From contig NW_003101681.1 of NCBI RefSeq assembly GCF_000003855.2, positions 1,202,786-1,266,785 of the forward strand: DNA of 64,000 bases, written 5' to 3'. The position numbers were made by a program, and so were the translations under genes. Numbering within the stretch: position 1 is the first letter of the stretch; every line of letters begins with the position of its first letter. Under the pieces are notes generated by a model. The model did not search any database. It saw only the letters and a list, made by a program, of their open reading frames with translations, and had not been told where the DNA came from. This DNA is from Blastomyces gilchristii SLH14081 (Eukaryota; Ascomycota; Eurotiomycetes; Onygenales; Ajellomycetaceae). This document shows positions 23,126 through 35,800 of the stretch, piece by piece.

Positions 23126-24571
23126 TCACGAAAATGGCCACATAGACCATGAGCGCCGTGGCCGCTCCTGTCTCTCAACTTCTAACTCTTCTTCACGGAG
23201 CTCCCGGTCAACTTCATCTGCCAACTGTGCTAGCTCCGCATCCAGCTCCTCATCCTCCCTGTTCCGAACAGGATGGATAATATTATCTCTCCCCAGGGGT
23301 CGTCCACCCTCGCTGAAAACCATGGCTTCCCTCCGCCGTCGACGCAGTGCTTGCTCTTCCGCAGTGCCTTCCTGCCGTCTCCTTCCGCCAGCCCACAGTG
23401 GTAAACCTGCAGTTTCCTCCCCGCCAACCATCCAGACATCGCTATCACCGTCAGTTTCATCATCGTCGTCTCCGTCGCCGTTATAGTCTCCCCCAATTTC
23501 ATCGTCATATATATTGCGAGTGTGCTCCTCCATTCTACTTCCCATCAGCCCATATTTCCGTAATTGGCTGACTCCCTCCGGGTGGGAGGAGAGGGTGCTG
23601 ATGATGGAGCTCATGACGGAGTCATCTGTATACCAAGTTTTGGTTAAAACAACCACGTCTACTCGTTTGGATTCATCATGCGTGCTGCAAGGGAACGGGT
23701 ATTTAGAAAGCCACCGACTGATCACGCCGGCCTCCAGTGCAGCAGGGATGTTTTCTCTGAGAATTATGTCGAGAGTGGTTAGAGCCTTCTTTTCGCCTTG
23801 CGGTCGGGTTCTGGGAAGGATGGGTGAGACTGGTTTAATGTTTTCTTCTTTGTGTTCGGCGAGAACGTTGCAGAGGCAGTCGACGAGGGCAGTGTAGGTA
23901 GGGAGGTCTTTTAGTCGGTTGGTAACGGCAGAACGGGACACTGGAGGAAAGGTGTAAAGTTAGCAGGAATAGTAGGGAATGTATTGAAAAGAGCGAAATG
24001 AAGTGAATAAAGGGGACCAAACAAGAAAGGGAATACTTGCATGCTCGATTAGAGACTAGGAAATAGAGAGCATTCAAAGCCTTGTTTCGGAGAGCCGGAT
24101 CCTTGCTTGACAGGTCTTCAAGAAGTAGATCTCGCGTAGATCCTTTCGTTGATCTTTCGGAGATGATCCGCAATGCCCTATCCGATTGTTAGAATTTTTG
24201 GTGATAGAGCGTCTGCTGCTAGCAAGCCCTTACGCTGCTCGAAGATCGAAGCTCGTGCTTTCTGATAGCTTTTGTAGAGTTTCTAGTTTGAGAGCTACCG
24301 CTCTTGTTAGTTTACAAATTCTCCCACACCGGAAGAGACAGTGTTACCATCTTCCGTCCCCTCACCAATTACCTGATCATCCTTGTCTCCGTTTCTGATT
24401 GTAGTGAGCTCCCGTATGCGATGTAGCTCAGCGGCGATTCCGCGCACAGCAAAAAATAGAGTGACGCCTGCATAGAGCGGTTATTGGCATTTCACGAGGA
24501 TTGAGAGTCATGGAAAGCATACCTAAACATAGCCATACGACGCGATCATTAATTTGCGAAGCCATAGCCAT
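23126..24571 (-). CDS. Unrecognised protein: N-terminal membrane helix, helical-repeat core
   Basis: I do not recognise this family. Five exons give 389 aa in frame: 24571-24523, 24467-24366, 24300-24234, 24177-24041 and 23940-23126. The N-terminus holds one hydrophobic helix (VVWLCLGVTLFFAVRGIAA) assembled across the first intron. It is followed by helical segments of ARM/HEAT character (ALKLETLQKLSESTSFDLRA, DLSSKDPALRNKALNALYFL). The middle carries SSHPEGVSQLRKYGLMGSR. Then come an acidic Asp/Gly run (residues about 245-262), an Arg-rich segment and a charged coiled tail ending in WSMWPFS. Joining exons 4 and 5 in frame requires a GC-AG intron (GCAAGT at 24040-24035). An upstream in-frame ATG at 24667 would add 32 residues. 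It is divergent from NOP14, with start codons about 250 bp apart. A membrane-tethered adaptor is one possible role, but that is inference only. Confidence 0.6.
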
Positions 24572-24817
24572 CGTGTGTCCCTTTTCTCGCGGACTATCTA
24601 GATTGATCCCGTGTCTGCGGGTGAAATAGCTGAAATAGCTTGAGGGGAGGTTGGAGTGGCAGAACATTTAGTTATTTATCTGAACCAACCCACCCAAAGG
24701 CGGTGAGCATTTGATTTTCCAGCCTTGACAAAAAATTATTTATCGCACGCAGCCAAACAACCAGAGGTTTATTAGCCACTTTCCTCCGATTTTCAGCTAC
24801 GAGAGATTTTCTCAACA

Positions 24818-27595
24818 ATGGCCCCTTCGCAGCTGAAGCAGCTGAAAGCCTCGCTACGGGAAAGTGGCATCTTAGGGCCCCAACAATCCAAAAAGCAGAA
24901 ACAGAAAAATGCAAAATCCGGTGCGGGCGCCGCAAACCGAATACAGCGCAATGCTGCGCTCCAGGGAATACGGGAACAGTTCAATCCCTTCGAGATCAGG
25001 GCTCCTGCAAGGCCTGCGAAATTCAGTTCTACTTCGCGATCGGACCAGGATGCACCACGGTCCAGACCAGGGGTTACAAAAAGCCTAGGAGAGCAGAGAG
25101 TGAGTTCTCTATTCCTGTCTATGTTTCTTGCTTGGCGATATTAGATGCTCATTATTATGTAGAGGAAAGAAACTCTCCTAAAGGAAATGCAACGCCGGAG
25201 TAAAGTCGGAATATTGCTCGATCGACGTTTTGGTGAAAATGACCCTACGATGACGCCCGAAGAACGAGCAGCGGAACGGTTTGCAAGAGAGAGCCAGAAG
25301 AAGCTCAAAAAGGAGTCGATGTTCAATCTTGAGGATGACGAAGAAGAGATGCAACTTACCCATTTGGGGCAAACTATCACGTTCGACAAGGAGAACAAGG
25401 ATGACTTCGAAGAGGACGATCTGAATGCCTCGGATGAAGACGGCGAGTCAGAAAAAGCACGTAAGCGAAGGCGAAACGCTGAGGAGGATGATATGGAGGG
25501 ATTAGCTGGGGACTCAGAGGAAGAGGGACAGCCGGAGCGGAAGAAATCAAAGAACGAAGTCATGAAGGAGCTTATTGCGAAGTCAAAATTTCACAAATAT
25601 GAGCGCCAAAAGGCCAAAGAAGATGATGATGATTTGCGAGCGTCTCTCGACAAGGGCCTTCCTGAAATCTTTGAGATGATGAGAGGAGTCAAAAAGCCAG
25701 AACCTGAACCTTTGCCGAAACCCGATCTTACTGCTACGATGAATCCGGACCGTGCAGCTCTCTTGAATGGAAAGGATAGGGACGAGGCTGATAAGGAGTA
25801 TGATCAACGGCTGAAACAAATGACCTACGACAAGCGAGCTAAACCGTTAGACCGTACCAAGACGGAAGAGGAAAAAGCAGAAGAGGAAGCAGAGAGATTA
25901 AGACAACTAGAAAAAGAACGGTTGAGAAGAATGCAAGGGGCGACGGTTGACTCGTCAGAGGAGGAAGATAACGGCGGTGACAAAGACATGGATGATGATT
26001 CGGAGCCAGACGATGCGAAGGCTTTTGGACTGGCTCAACCAAGTAACATGCCAGAGCTCGGTGTGGAGGATGAAGATGATTTCATTATCGACAGCGACCT
26101 TGTCGAGTCTGACTCTGAAGCAGAGCTCTCTCTAGATGAGAGCGATCTGGCTAGTTCTGCGGATGAAGAGGAGTCCGAGGAAGAAGATGATGAATTCATT
26201 GGCGGTTTGGTTCTCCCTCCTGACGCGGAAGCTGATAAGAGACCCGCCACCACGAATGGGGAGACTCCAACGGCGACGGCAAACAACAATCTTGCATTCA
26301 CATATCCCTGCCCGGAAAACCATGAGCACTTTTTGCAAATCGTCGAGAATACTAAAATTGAAGATCTGCCCACTGTAGTCCAGAGAATTCGCGCTCTCCA
26401 TCATCCCAGGCTCCACATTGACAATAAATCGAAGCTCGCGACTTTTTCGAAAGTGCTTGTACAGCATACTGTGTACCTAGCCAACCAGCCAGACCACCCA
26501 CCGTTCGCTGTTCTCGAGAACCTGCTACGTCACATCCATTCGATGGCCAAGGCTCAACCAGAGGCAGTAGCCAGTGCAATGAGGAATCATCTACGAGAGA
26601 TGTCTGAGAGTCGACCATTGGAATTGTTACCAGGGGATCTCGTTATTCTAACGGGAGTTGCAACCATATTCCCTACATCTGATCATTTCCATGCGGTTGT
26701 CACGCCATCCATGCTTGCTATGGCTAGATATCTCGGCCAGAGCAATATCGCCAACCTCGGAAATATCGCGACTGGCGCTTATATCGCAACCCTTTGCATT
26801 CAGTATCAGGCATTAGCAAAACGATATATACCAGAATTCATGAATTACGTTCTCAACGTCCTCTGCATTCTAGCGCCTAGCGAACCCGTGCATACTCTCG
26901 GCTTCTTCCCTATTCGGCAGGCATCTACACCCCTGTGTCTAACACCATCGAAATTCCCGTTAACCACCATCAAAAAACCTACCTTCTTGGACATTCTCGC
27001 CACCTCGCCCGCCGACGGAGCTGAACAAGAAGCCCTCAAGCTTTCCCTTATCAGCACATTTATCTCCCTTCTTGACCAGGCCGCTGACCTCTGGTCCTCC
27101 AAATCTGCATTCTACGACATTTTCGCTCCAGCAAACCGTGTCCTCAAATACCTCACCAAGTCACTCAACAATAAAACCCCCCGCACCCTCTATGACCAGC
27201 TGCAAAGGACCTGCGACAAGCTGCAAGCGCTCCTAAAGCAATCCGACCTCGGCCGCCGACCACTCCTGCTCCACAACCACCGTCCCCTAGCAATCAAGAC
27301 GGCCATTCCTAAATTCGAAGAATCCTTCAACCCGTCCCGCCACTACGATCCTGACCGCGAACGCGCCGAGCTCAACAAATTGAAAGCAGAGCATAAGCGC
27401 GAGCGCAAGGGTGCCATGCGCGAGCTGCGCAAGGATGCGAACTTCATTGCGCGCGAGAGCCTGCGTGAGAAGCGCGAGAAGGATGCGGAGTATGAGCGCA
27501 AGTATCGTAGGCTTGTGGCGGAGATTCAGGGTGAGGAGGGAAGAGAGGCGAAGGCGTATGAGAGAGAGAAGAAGGCGAGGAAGGCGAGGAAGTAG
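24818..27595 (+). CDS. NOP14: Nop14, small-subunit processome protein
   Basis: This is a nucleolar component of the U3 snoRNP/SSU processome needed for 18S rRNA maturation and 40S assembly. Two exons, 24818-25099 and 25163-27595, encode 904 aa. The N-terminal exon reads MAPSQLKQLKASLRESGILG. The junction restores GEQRRKETLLKEMQRRSK, followed by the family signature VGILLDRRFGENDPTMTPEE. Two strongly acidic stretches (about residues 195-225 and 350-440) are normal for Nop14. The helical C-terminal half holds NPSRHYDPDRERAELNKLKAEHKRERKGAMRELRKD, split here only by my wording, and a final basic tail typical of the family. It is divergent from the unrecognised minus-strand gene. Confidence 0.95.
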
Positions 27596-28019
27596 ATGGG
27601 GAATTTTTTCGTTCATTTTTACTTTTGATTACATCTATATACCTAACTATATATTTTCTTTCTTCAATGTACTGTTTTAGGGACTACGGTTGTGGATGCG
27701 GCTACGGCCATTTTAGAGTTCAAGGGGCGTATATAAAAATGAAACGGCGCGAGGTTTGTAATGTTTGAAACGTGATGAACTAAACAACATCTGTTATTCT
27801 TTTCCATAACTCCGTCGATCTTGGGTATCTATACACCAAATCAGATGCGACAGACATCTCTAAAACGGGCCCTAAATGTCGCAAAAAGCCAATGGAATAA
27901 GATGAAGCAGAAAAGAACCACAATTCTCCCGGCGCCACCGCAATCTAAAACAAGAAATGTAGATGAAACAAACCAAAGCTAATGAAACACACAAGAAGAG
28001 GTCACCCTCCAGGTATATG
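27596..28019. other. Convergent spacer, no gene
   Basis: This is 424 bp between the stops of NOP14 and the carboxylesterase gene. It is AT-rich near 27640 (TATATACCTAACTATATA), where the NOP14 poly(A) region probably lies. No other feature is seen. Confidence 0.5.
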
Positions 28020-29933
28020 TCACATTTTAAGCTCCTCCGCCCCAACACGAAGCAGATACTCGCATCTCTCTATTTGCTTCTTATCGATAAGCCTTGTCTT
28101 CGTCTTGCGTGTTTTGACGTACAGTTGGTGCAGCGCTTTCCCAGTCTTCGCCGTCGTAACAGTTCCCCACACAGGGCTGCCCTTGACTCGATGTATATTT
28201 GGATCATAGCTGCGTATAAAACTTGTCCAGTACCCTTGCACAACGGGCACAATAGGCGCATTAACTCCTTTGCCCCTATATGAGCCGGGTCCGTAGGCGT
28301 ACTTTGGGCCCCATATGGCCGCCATGTGAGCCGTGTGAGGGACTCCAATGCCGTTTTTCATAGCCGGAGGGTCCTCAACGTCATAGTGAAAATTCCATAC
28401 TTTACTCGGATCGCCGTGCATGCTACCTGCAACGGTGAGGATGATAGCGGGGCAGTTGTATCGCATTTCGCCGTAGGCGTTGCTTCCCTGGCGCCAGTAT
28501 GGGCCATATTTTCTTTTGGCTTCGGGAAACACGTCGTTGGTCTTTGGGTAAAGTTCATGGATCTTACGGAAGTGCTTTTTCTTCATGGCTGGGAATTGGT
28601 TTTTCAGGAAAGTGTCGGATTCTTTGAAGCTGCTTGTGTTTCTGGGGACGAAAACGGTACCTTCGTTATTGTCTGCGCCGAATATCATGGGGACTTTTTT
28701 GAATTGGCCTCTCGCGAAAAGCTTGTAGGTATAGTCCTGAATCAAATAGCCGTCGACGGTTGGACTGTACATGAACAGTGGTGGGCTAATGCCGCCAGGG
28801 AGCGGATAACGCTGGTCAAGTTTTTGCATTCTCTTCACATCAACCTTGCGGAGACAAGCAAGGGAATCTTTGCCTGTGCATTTCGTATTCTTGACGAGAT
28901 TGTCATACATATACTGGCTTTCTCGGATATTAAGCTGTGTCCCAAATGAAGGGGAACCTGCCGCTGCCGCGTGGAAAGTGTTGACCCCTCTACCTCCGAA
29001 AGCACTGAGCAAATAGTATACAGAAGCCGCACCAGCACTATCCCCGCCGATTGTGACATGGCCAGGATCTCCACCAAACTGAAAATAAAATTAGTCTAAA
29101 AATTTTGAAGCTCGCCCAGAGGAAAAATAAAAATAAAAATAAAAATAAAAAAATAAACCAATATAAGCATAGAAGGGCAAAGGGGGGCCAAACCTGTTTA
29201 ATATGTTTGTTAACCCATTCAAGAGCCTTCATTTGGTCTTTCAGGCCATTGTTAAGACTGGCCTTTTCCCTGATCTCCTTGCTTGCAAGGAATCCATAAA
29301 GCCCAACACGATAGTTGAAAGTCACAACGATAATATTCATGCCCGAGGCCTCTACGAGGCCGGTACCGTTGAGACGCGCACCGGCGTTAGCATTGAAGCC
29401 ACCACCCTGAATATAAAAATAAACAGGGAGTTTAGAGTCCGATTTAGCGTTCGATGGACCATAAACATTGATAAAAAGGCAGTCTTCTGAAGTATGTTTC
29501 CGTGGCACGGATCTAGTTGCCAGGCAGCTATGGCCAAACTATGAAATGGTTGTTAGTTATTTCTCGTTCATTCATTCCCACCCACTTCAACCAGAGAAAG
29601 AATAGAGATGGAAGTTATCAAAGGCTTTACTTTATCTGCACGTTGTTTCTTTTTTTCTTTCACTGGATCCTCAGGTGCTGAGAATCGAAGATTCCCCAGC
29701 GGAGGTGCAGCATATCGCATTCCAAGCCATTGAGTGACCCCTCCAGGGTTTTCCACTCCCTTGTATTCGACATAACCTAAGTTAACCAATGGCTCCACGG
29801 CATGGGCCGATTGGAAAGTATTACTTAGGAATAATAGTAGACATATGAATGGCACGAGCGACGCCATGAAGCAAAAGCAGAAAATAAAAATGCTCCACCA
29901 CGGAGGGCACCGAGAAAAATGTTTTTTAATCAT
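28020..29933 (-). CDS. Secreted type-B carboxylesterase/lipase
   Basis: This is an alpha/beta-hydrolase of the carboxylesterase-B family, expected to hydrolyse carboxylic esters outside the cell or in the secretory route. Three exons, 29933-29631, 29538-29194 and 29078-28020, give 568 aa. A long hydrophobic N-terminal segment (FIFCFCFMASLVPFICLLLF) acts as signal peptide or anchor. The family landmarks are present. SEDCLFINVYGP and the oxyanion-hole GGGF lie in exon 2. The nucleophile motif GGDSAGA opens exon 3. An acid is in NNEGTVF, and a likely catalytic His is in VPHTAHMAAIWG. The true substrate cannot be read from this. The second intron has an (AAATA)-type microsatellite at about 29121-29158. 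The gene borders a gene-poor, AT-rich region, as is common for fungal accessory hydrolases. Confidence 0.88.
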
Positions 29934-32836
29934 GAAAAGAAAAGGATGAGGGATCTCCCTTCCGGAGACCCAACCCAGAGCTCCTGTGTCACTGGAACAG
30001 TAAATCGCTGACCTTCAGTCTGCAAGGAGTCGGTGAGATCGGCGATCCTTTGACTTATAAGAACCCATTACCGTCGCAGTTTCTGCGACAGAGTTCTTCT
30101 CCGAGGAAAAAAAATCATTCTCCCTTTGCTGTTGAACAAGCGCAGCCCGCCCCGCCTCGTGCCCCGTCGCAACTCGGACCTTGTGGGTGCATCATCATGA
30201 TTCTTTCTGTTGTTCGTTTATAAGGTGCATGCATGGGTTGTGAGCTTGTTTAGCCTGTTTGGCTAGGCCTCAATAGTATTATTGAAAAAAGGTATCAAAC
30301 CTCCTCGGGTTCATCGTAATAGACTTGTCATTCCCACTTTCTCCGTCGACGACAAGTTCAAGGGTGGTCAACCTACGAAGATCGCGATTTGCTCGGCGTT
30401 CCGATCATTTGAGGCCATGCGCCAAACCATGATACCAAGGTACAGTAGTACATAGCTGCTGTATGCGATAACCATGATGTGGTGCCCAAGTGTTCGAGGC
30501 TTCCTTCCCAAGCATGGGCGCCGAATCGGGTGATGAAGCCCAGGAAACACCCCCGAAAAAGCCTGGCCCGTTTAGTCGGGATACTAGCTCCTGCAGGAAC
30601 ATGGGATCAGCACAGCCGCCAATCTCACATCTCTTTGGTTGAGTTTAAACTAACGATCTAGGGGTGGCTGATCATTGGCGTCTCAAAATTGACGAACTCA
30701 AATTGTAACAGCAAGCTCGTCTCACGATACCCGTCTGTGCACAGCCCAGGCATGATTCCGCAGAGAGCTTGTCTGCATGTGGTCTGTATCCATTTGGTTA
30801 TCACCGGGGTGCTTGGCCTTCATTTTATCCAAGAGACCACTCTTGAAAGAAGTGTTGACGCCTCCGCGTGTTCCCACACACACGTCTCGTGTCCGGGTGT
30901 TGGCGGACAAGAGCAGAGCATACATAAGTTACATCGTAACTAACCCAAGCAGCATGGAGTTGGTCTTTGTCACCAACCAGCCGAGCTAACGGCCTGGCAT
31001 CTAACCTAAATTGGTATTTATGAAAGAGTTTCACCTTGCAGCAGTTGGCAAGCCAGGGTTAGTTAGCCGATGCCAGGGTCTGCCTGGCGATGGGGGTCGG
31101 ATGGCTGGGATAAATATAGAATCCAGCGGGCAATGCCATCAATATGAAGGTAAACGATACGGACGACCTCGTGCTGAGACAACAAGTTGACGAACCGCGG
31201 TGCTGGCTGAAGATGAGAACAGAAGAACCTATGTATGTACGTACTTATTATCAGTAGTTAGTGCCATTAACTCAGTCAGTCTTTTTTAAGGAACATCCAG
31301 CGTACCTTCGGATGAGTAAGTTTTAACTGAAACACAATTGGATGAATCTTGAATCCCTGCTGAGCAGAAGCTGGATGACAAGATTGCTATGGGAGAGAGC
31401 ATTGTAAGCCTTCCTATCACAAGAAGTGAAATGCATGTATTTGTTCATCACCAAGTGTGTAGTAGTTAGTTATAACTCTTTTAAATTTACATAAAATCTG
31501 AACTTGACACAGCACTCTGCAACAGGCAAACAGAACATCAACTCAAAGCAGATGTAATTGCACTGCACAATGAAATGATGTGTAAAGAAAGGTAAATAGA
31601 GCATCGTAGCAGTCTATAATGCATTTGAGTCAAAATGCTTCTCTCAGTGTGAAGTTTTAATTTCACATAATATTCAATTTATAGACACATCAATTCAAAT
31701 TAGTCTAATGTTAATCACATTAGATAGATCTAGTTACATTGATTGTTCTTACACACATAGAGTGCTCATTATAGAGACCTCTAAGTATAATCTGCTATTA
31801 CTGGAGATCTAGCTATCACTCAACTATAGAGATCTCTAGATATCTCTAAAACATAAGTTGAATAGCTAGACTATTACACTATAGCCTTCCATGAAAGAGC
31901 TTAATTATCAATAAAAGAGCTATGATTGATGTGTACTCCGTACTCACTGTAACACTAGCATGCAAATCTCTTTCGGCTCAAATGTTGTTATAGGCTGCTG
32001 TAGTAATCCTCAAGTATTCCCAATGTTTTTATATCATCTCTAGATTACCCCAACACTAAATTCTTTCATTGAGTCAGTGTTTTGTACAGTACTTCGTAGA
32101 GATTGACCCATGTGTTTGACACACATGTGAAATTGGGAATAGACGCTGTCTGTTTGCGAGTTATTAAATCTGTAAAACTCCATCTCTATATTTATAAATA
32201 TATAGTACATCATAGATATCATCAATAGCTATCTCCTTTTCATGCAGCAAAGGGGTATGCGAGAATCTCCTTGACTCCCTCTCTGATTTCCCTAGTCAAC
32301 CACCACAGTGATTCCTGTGCTCCGCAGATGGGATCTCCAGCCCAAATCATGCCCATTTGAACCACAAGAATCACAAATCATAATCAACTGAAAGTTTAGA
32401 CGTGGGAGGTGGGCTAGGCTTAGCATGGGGTTATGTTTAGTTATACCTCTGGATCATATTGTCAAAGCAGTGAAAAAGGGTGAAGAGGGACTGATGGATT
32501 GTTTTATGCCGTTTCTCTTCCAATGAATATCCGTACCAAACAACCCAGCCGTTAGTAACTCCCTCCCAGGATAATCGTGTCACATCTGAAGACGACACTC
32601 TGGCTATGTCGACGATGTGTATTAGGTTGCTAAATTAATTAGGTTTTATTTATTGACCGTCTGGTTAGATAGAAAGGCGCGGAGCCTGTAGTAGCAAAGA
32701 TCATGGGCACTAGGGTCCTTGCTGCAGACGAGGATTCTGACTCAGTTGAATGTCTCCGTGGCTTGTTTGCCAAAATGTACACGTATGGGCTATCTGCGAC
32801 TTGAGTGCGAGATGTCTTCCATCCTGAACACGCAGA
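29934..32836. other. 2.9-kb gene-poor region
   Basis: No open frame here looks real. The first 1.3 kb has ordinary composition and may contain the esterase promoter. From about 31,250 to 32,250 the sequence turns strongly AT-rich, and it returns to normal near 32,270. I found no tRNA, LTR or terminal inverted repeat that I could support. Confidence 0.5.
31430..32250. repeat. AT-rich block, possible RIP-mutated relic
   Basis: This block is visibly richer in A and T than all flanking DNA. It is full of TA and TG/CA-derived words and AGAGATCTCT-like palindromes (around 31825-31845), with no codon structure. Such blocks in filamentous ascomycetes are commonly transposon copies degraded by repeat-induced point mutation. 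I cannot name a parent element, and simple AT-rich intergenic DNA is the alternative. Confidence 0.4.
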
Positions 32837-35800
32837 TCATGAATGTGCCTTACGTCTGAGTTCATCAGCAAGCCGCTCAATATAGAACCTAGCCATATCA
32901 CGAGGAAGACCATCGAACGACCGTGCGATTTTGTCCACCTCCACCCGGCCCCTCTCATACGCCTGGAGATCTCTATTTCCGTACACGTCTCGACCCGCCG
33001 CGTATCCTTTGTTAATGTTCCGGAAAAATACATTGACAGCTACACTCACTCCATTGGTTGGATTGGCGGTATGGAGCCAAAGCGGTGGAATAAAGAGAAT
33101 ATCCCCTGGCTTGAGGCGGGCTTCATGAGGATGGGTATCTGGTGGAGACTTAGGGGAAGTATCTGATATGTTTTGGAAGAGATTGATTGAAGAACTGGAC
33201 GCTCCAGGTGCAAAACCTAGACGTAGCGCGTCCGATGGTGGATATAGAATAAGTCTTTTGTCTCCCTGTACTTGGCAGAGAATATTTGCCATGACCTGGA
33301 CCAAAAAGAATTTAGTGTGTAGACCTCGACAGGCTGGACTGGGGGAACTCACATCATAATGGAGCCATAAAATAACTGGCCCGGATAACCTCAGAGGAGA
33401 GCTGTGCGCATTCTCGGAAACTAAAACAAGTTCTGGAGGGAGATGGAAATCACCTTGAAGGCCAGGAAAATCCTGGGCTAGGTTTGTAGGTCGCTCTGAC
33501 GGGTTTATGGAAGAGATTGCGCGGAGGTATTGCCGGGAGCCATCGTAAATTTCGTCTATGAATGTCCCAAATTCTTTTGTAACGTATGAGAAATTCTTAA
33601 TCTGGAAATTCATATTTTCAGACGATGCTTCGTGCACCACCACCTAAGCAAAATTTTTAGTACTTCATTATCCATTTAGCAAAAGGGGCAGCTCTACCTT
33701 GCGATCGCGCCCTATAGCCTTCTCAAGGTATTCCTTCGTCCAAGATTTCGTACATGAGCCAATATCAAGGCCGCTAAGAATGACGGGCTTCGCATTCTCA
33801 ACAATTATCTGAAACTCTCGAGCCGTCGAAATGCTGATGCGGGGAATTATCTCCAACTCAGAAGCGTGTCCATTAGGCTGGCTATGCATCGCTTTAGACA
33901 CCTCGTCTGGCGTGCTAGCTTCCTCTCCATTAGTTGACGGTTCGCAGAGACTCCACCGGTTGGTTGCGTTAGGTCCTGCTCTTTGCAATAGCCAAGTGTA
34001 TTCGTTCCAATAGATCCCAAACGAGAAACAAAGAGCGCCGCCGCCAACAATAAGTACATCGTCATCACCAACTTTGCAAGAGGAGTGGCCAACAAAGAGT
34101 GGTCTAGGTCCGTTGCATTCAACCCCCGACCCACTCGCTGCCAACAGAGGGGTCTTGGGACTGAGATCCAGGGTGTTCAGCGAATTTATATCAAGAAACA
34201 TTATTTCATAGTCCTGGGGGGTACAGCAGTGGCTGGTTATGCCTCCAATTATAAAGCAACCCCTTGATGTTGTAGTTATTGATGCTCCAAACCGCCCTAG
34301 CCATTTATATAGATGGTTTGAAGCACGCATGCTCTCCGTGATATCATCTAGCTCGACGTGTATCCGCCCATCATTGGATTTCACCAGTTTCCATATCCAG
34401 AAATCATCCAATATGACACCATATCGTGATATGCCTCCAAACAACACACCCGACTGTCCATCGATATTTGCAGTCGATGCCCCAAATCTGGCCGGGGGAG
34501 ACTGATTGGCAATGTTGACCTCCTGCCAACCTTTGGACACATTCCATAGAAGCCAGGTACTCAAAACATCACCGTTGCCGGTCTTACCACCGCAAATGAG
34601 TACATAAGGATCGTCCGCTCCAAAATTCACCGTAGTTGCACAGTGCCTATAAATCGGAATTGGAAGGCTATCAGTTCGACGCCATTGCGCAGAAGACCTT
34701 AGCCAACAATCAGCCATAGCCTTGCTCGGAGCAGCTCTGCCTCCTACAAGCAGGCAGTCTTGTCCATCAAATTGAGTTATAGTGTGGCACATCCTAGCCT
34801 CCACGTCAAGTGGTGGCATTTCACCAGGCGCTGTGTTAGTTTTAGATATCGCGTATTCATCAGTCGAGGACAGTCGAGTATGTTTACCTAGGCCACCGTG
34901 TAATCCGAAGGTATGAGCGGTTGTAGGGACTACCGCGCCGAATCGCCGTTTGCTGGTCTGCTTTGGAGAACACAAACGAGTCAGTGCCAAAGGTTTTGGC
35001 TTTGTCTGAGATTCTCCCGCCTCGCGTGGGGGAATAGATTTGGTCTCCGTCCTACGAGTGGTAGAAAAGAGCAGAAAATGGTGCGACGCGAAGAGGGCGA
35101 ACTCTTCCCACTCGTCAAATGCCTCTACTGCATCGAGTGATAGCCTGTCATCATCGCTGAGGCATGCAGGGTCGTTCCAGAATTCCCATAAATTCGTTGC
35201 TTTCGCGTTTGCCCAACCGGAGTCACGAAAACGTTGTTCCTGCTGCGTGAGAGAGGGATACTGATGGATTGAATGTAACGGGCATTGGAGTTTTATAAAA
35301 TCTTTCATCATTGTAGCTGCAAATGGATGGTCTGGCCCCTCTGGGAAGTACTGCTCCAGCAAACAGAAATTTACATCTTTCTAGCTGTTAGTCGCACCGG
35401 GCACTTTTGATGGCTACGATTAGAGATGTCCTTACCCTTACTTAGCTTCGGCATGAACCGAATGAGGGCGTCCGCTAGTTTGACTTCCATATAAGTTATT
35501 GACACTTCGGCTATGCAAAGGATCGAGGCTTTATCTAAGCCTACCACATCCTTTAATGCGGCCTCTAGCTTTTGAAGATCCCCGAGATCGCACCCAATAC
35601 CAACATACTCTTTGCTTCGCATTAGAACACTGCCGGTTTCTGCCGTCAATTGTACATCCGAAAGAAGGCCCCTTAATGCAGCGCATTGGGTTACGATGTC
35701 CCGTTTTTTAAGCATCAATTTGTGGTGGTCAATATCAACAAATATCGCATTTTGGCATAGAGCAGCGTCTCGGCTCAGGAACTGGAAGGGCAGTGGATCG

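Noticed and set aside
28326..28949. 207-codon frame antisense to the carboxylesterase
   Set aside because: It lies wholly within exon 3 of the esterase, whose catalytic motifs are intact on the other strand.
28020..32836. Secondary-metabolite or effector cluster around the esterase
   Set aside because: There is only one hydrolase gene and no polyketide, peptide synthetase, terpene or tailoring enzyme nearby.
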